Source: Xenorhabdus miraniensis (lineage in GTDB: Bacteria; Pseudomonadota; Gammaproteobacteria; Enterobacterales; Enterobacteriaceae). From it: a stretch of DNA of 7,441 bases. The first letter of the stretch is position 1, and every line of letters starts with the position of its first letter. Made by a program: the position numbers and the translations under genes. Positions 6,057 to 7,441 of this stretch are shown here, one piece after another. Below the pieces are notes generated by a model. It was not told where the DNA came from. It ran no database searches and saw only the letters and a list, made by a program, of their open reading frames with translations. Where the stretch lies: positions 1-7,441 of the forward strand of contig NZ_NITZ01000053.1 of NCBI RefSeq assembly GCF_002632615.1, in the 5' to 3' direction.

Positions 6057-6133
6057 ATGGTGGTGATTCAGACAGGGTTCGCGGACCGGCGCTTACTCCG
6101 GCGAGGCATAGCCTCCCCCGCCTGAACCACCAT
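6057..6133 (+). ncRNA. Candidate C4/CI-like phage antisense RNA (77 nt)
   Basis: The ends ATGGTGG (6057-6063) and CCACCAT (6127-6133) pair perfectly. After a 3-nt bulge, TTCAG (6067-6071) pairs with CTGAA (6122-6126). Inside are GGTT/GACC (6076-6079/6084-6087), CCGG/CCGG (6086-6089/6098-6101, an alternative to the former) and GAGGC-ATA-GCCTC (6103-6115). The mature C4 antisense RNA of phages P1 and P7 is also about 77 nt and represses icd/ant; the P4 CI RNA works similarly. Two loop segments (6079-6084 and 6089-6095) are complementary to downstream 6193-6198 and 6180-6186, the arrangement expected for C4 and its target. I infer the plus strand from that order; strand and identity are unproven. 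No promoter is obvious. Confidence 0.45.
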
Positions 6134-6152
6134 AGAAGAGGTGATAGCAGGC

Positions 6153-6226
6153 ACACTGGTAAAGACTCTTACCAGTGTATAAGCGCACAAGGCCGCGACG
6201 CCTTGACCATTGGTATTTGCCAATGG
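6153..6226. repeat. Three tandem hairpins, each with a 6-nt loop
   Basis: Hairpin 1 has a perfect 10-bp stem (ACACTGGTAA at 6153-6162 with TTACCAGTGT at 6169-6178). Hairpin 2 has 6 bp (CAAGGC 6188-6193 with GCCTTG 6200-6205). Hairpin 3 has 7 bp (CCATTGG 6207-6213 with CCAATGG 6220-6226). No T run follows any of them, so they are not ordinary terminators. They fill most of the gap between the C4-like element and the integrase stop codon and are probably part of the same structured leader or of an attachment or regulatory site. Confidence 0.6.
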
Positions 6227-6279
6227 CGTGACTACTTTAACTGATTGTTTTATCTAACTCAATAACCGAACGACTAAGT

Positions 6280-7149
6280 TTAACGACTATAAACCCACTC
6301 AACATAACGCCCGCGACCATCACCATGCCCCAAATCCATTGAAACCAGTGCCCTTGCCTCCTGGCGGCTAAAACCATTCTGCTGGTAAAAATTCAGTGCA
6401 TCCTGAGCCCACGCATAGCGCAGACTATGAGGAGAGTGACAGCCGGTTAAACCAATCTTTGTGGTATGTGTTCGCCAGTAGTTCATGGCCTGTCTGAGAT
6501 CGGGCTTATCAATCAATCTACCGCCGCGTTGTTCTGCAACAGCAATTGCTTGCTCAACAGCTTCTTTTACCGCGGCAACATCCAATACACGGGTTTGTCT
6601 TGGTCGGCCGCCTTTTGTACCGAAGACAATATGCAGTTTCGGCTCTGGCTGTTCTAATTGTTTTCGCCAACTTTTCAGTGAAGCACTACATTGCACGGCT
6701 TCCTGAGAACGTAATCCCAGCAAGCGGGCCAATTTCAAGGTGACGGCAAATCCGGCATCACGTTCAAGTGCTTTCTGATAAACAACCTGAAACGTAGTAT
6801 CAGGGATCGCCTGTTTCGTTCCGGCTCGGCTGGTTCCGCTTAATCCCAATGCCTGATTGCTCAGGCGTGGCGAGGTTTCTAATTTTTCCCTGCCTGCCAT
6901 GCGGAAAATGTTACGCAGTGCGGACATTTCATTTTGCACTGTTCTCTTTGTAATACCCTGAGATAAACGGGCAACAACGTAATGCTCCACGTGCTTGGCT
7001 TTCAAATTCTTAAGGCTTCTCACCTGAATATTCAGGCTCAATAACAACGCACCCACGCGCCCAGCAATTCGAATGCGATCATGGCAGGTTTTGTGGCTGC
7101 CGCCTGCCTTCCGGGCAAAAAATTTTAATTCTTTAATCAATCGACTCAT
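6280..7149 (-). CDS. Tyrosine recombinase (phage integrase, Integrase_1-type)
   Basis: This 289-aa protein has a SAM-like core-binding domain at about 5-90 (SHKTCHDRIR..., QGITKRTVQNEMSALRNIF) and a C-terminal catalytic domain. Visible catalytic residues are R147 in GLRSQE, the beta-hairpin Lys in FGTKGGRPR (K179), the HxxR box H241/R244 in SPHSLRYAW, and H275 in DLGHGDGRGRY. The Tyr nucleophile is Y287 or Y282; the family's usual VY ending favours Y287. The enzyme would integrate and excise a prophage or satellite element. I chose the ATG at 7149 because GGGG (complement of 7156-7159) lies 6 nt upstream; the frame stays open back to 7398, but those codons look like an overlapping ash-like segment. 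The 3' end is complete. Confidence 0.9.
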   Translation of the reverse strand: MSRLIKELKFFARKAGGSHKTCHDRIRIAGRVGALLLSLNIQVRSLKNLKAKHVEHYVVARLSQGITKRTVQNEMSALRNIFRMAGREKLETSPRLSNQALGLSGTSRAGTKQAIPDTTFQVVYQKALERDAGFAVTLKLARLLGLRSQEAVQCSASLKSWRKQLEQPEPKLHIVFGTKGGRPRQTRVLDVAAVKEAVEQAIAVAEQRGGRLIDKPDLRQAMNYWRTHTTKIGLTGCHSPHSLRYAWAQDALNFYQQNGFSRQEARALVSMDLGHGDGRGRYVEWVYSR

Positions 7150-7398
7150 TGGTTTCCCCTTGTGGATGTTTGACAACATGCGATCTCTGGCGCGCGACCA
7201 TTCTGGCAAAACAGAAAATAACTGCCTTGCCCTTGATCGATATCTGTGCGCCAGAGTGAACGCAGGTTGAGGTATTGCGGGGTATCGGTTGAGTACGCTG
7301 TACTGCCGCCTGTATGAACAGGTCATCCCCACCGGCATAAAGCCATATATGGACGCCCCCGGTTGTGCAAGCATTGAGTCGATACGGTTTGCTACCAT
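7146..7398 (-). other. Ash/Icd-like small-gene segment upstream of the integrase, frame uncertain
   Basis: Three minus frames are open over much of this stretch. The integrase frame starts MVANRIDSMLAQPGASIY at ATG 7398 and runs into the integrase. A second runs 58 codons (PVHTGGSTAYSTDTPQYLNL...) to a TGA that overlaps the integrase ATG as ATGA. A third contains ISIKGKAVIFCFARMVARQ and ends at 7133. I associate an MVA start, an MT(P/C) segment and a KAVIF-F-A end with the Ash/Icd-like proteins of P4-type satellites and P1-type phages; here these pieces lie in different frames. The gene may therefore be frameshifted, or only one of the frames may be used. Family assignment is from memory and tentative. 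Confidence 0.35.
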
Positions 7399-7441
7399 AT
7401 ATCCGGCGTCATAAAGGACTTATTTGCCCGCGCCATGATGT

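Noticed and set aside
6057..6133. The 77-nt folded segment could be a tRNA because of its length and arms.
   Set aside because: No anticodon arm, T-loop GTTCRA in the right place or proper acceptor/D-arm spacing can be laid out, and the outer stem is interrupted by a bulge.
7150..7398. An integrase N-terminal extension starting at ATG 7398.
   Set aside because: A strong Shine-Dalgarno precedes the ATG at 7149, family members start at the MSRL-type residue, and the extra 83 residues do not look like a recombinase domain.

Overview
The window looks like an accessory region of an AT-rich enterobacterium. Xenorhabdus or Photorhabdus is my best guess, based on an nlp/sfsB-type regulator, an IS1-family element and an enterobacterial prophage integrase; no housekeeping gene is present to confirm this. 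It holds three blocks.

Block 1 (80-4103, all minus strand) is a compact operon. In transcription order it encodes an AfsA-like (A-factor biosynthesis) hotdog protein, a 12-TM MFS exporter of drug/H+ antiporter type, a class A FAD-dependent monooxygenase, a phosphopantetheine acyl carrier protein and an NAD(P)-dependent short-chain dehydrogenase/reductase (SDR). Gaps are 25 and 12 nt, followed by 4-nt and 8-nt overlaps, so the genes are probably co-transcribed and partly translationally coupled. Together they suggest ACP-bound acyl chemistry, one oxygenation and one ketoreduction, then export of a small molecule that could be a butyrolactone-like signal or a secondary metabolite. The SDR breaks off just before its NNAG motif, where a foreign plus-strand reading frame ends, so the cluster is truncated at the left edge. 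No ketosynthase, acyltransferase, adenylation domain or dedicated regulator is visible.

Block 2 (4104-5603) starts with about 720 bp of AT-rich, gene-free DNA containing the likely operon promoter, an inverted repeat flanking its -10 box, and several palindromes. The largest is a 39-bp near-perfect palindrome touching the left end of an IS1-family element (4822-5603). The IS has clear terminal inverted repeats, InsA, an A6C slippery site and an InsB frame in -1 phase. Its first catalytic Asp reads Asn and no target duplication is visible.

Block 3 (about 5695-7441) looks like a prophage or satellite remnant on the minus strand: an ash/Icd-like leader segment with all three frames partly open, a 289-aa tyrosine integrase, a 230-bp structured non-coding region and a Ner/Nlp-type DNA-binding protein followed by a good terminator. 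The structured region contains a 77-nt segment that folds like a phage C4/CI-type antisense RNA and has two short complementary matches just downstream. This is the most unusual non-coding signal in the window.

All calls were made by eye from motifs and family memory. No database search or folding program was run.
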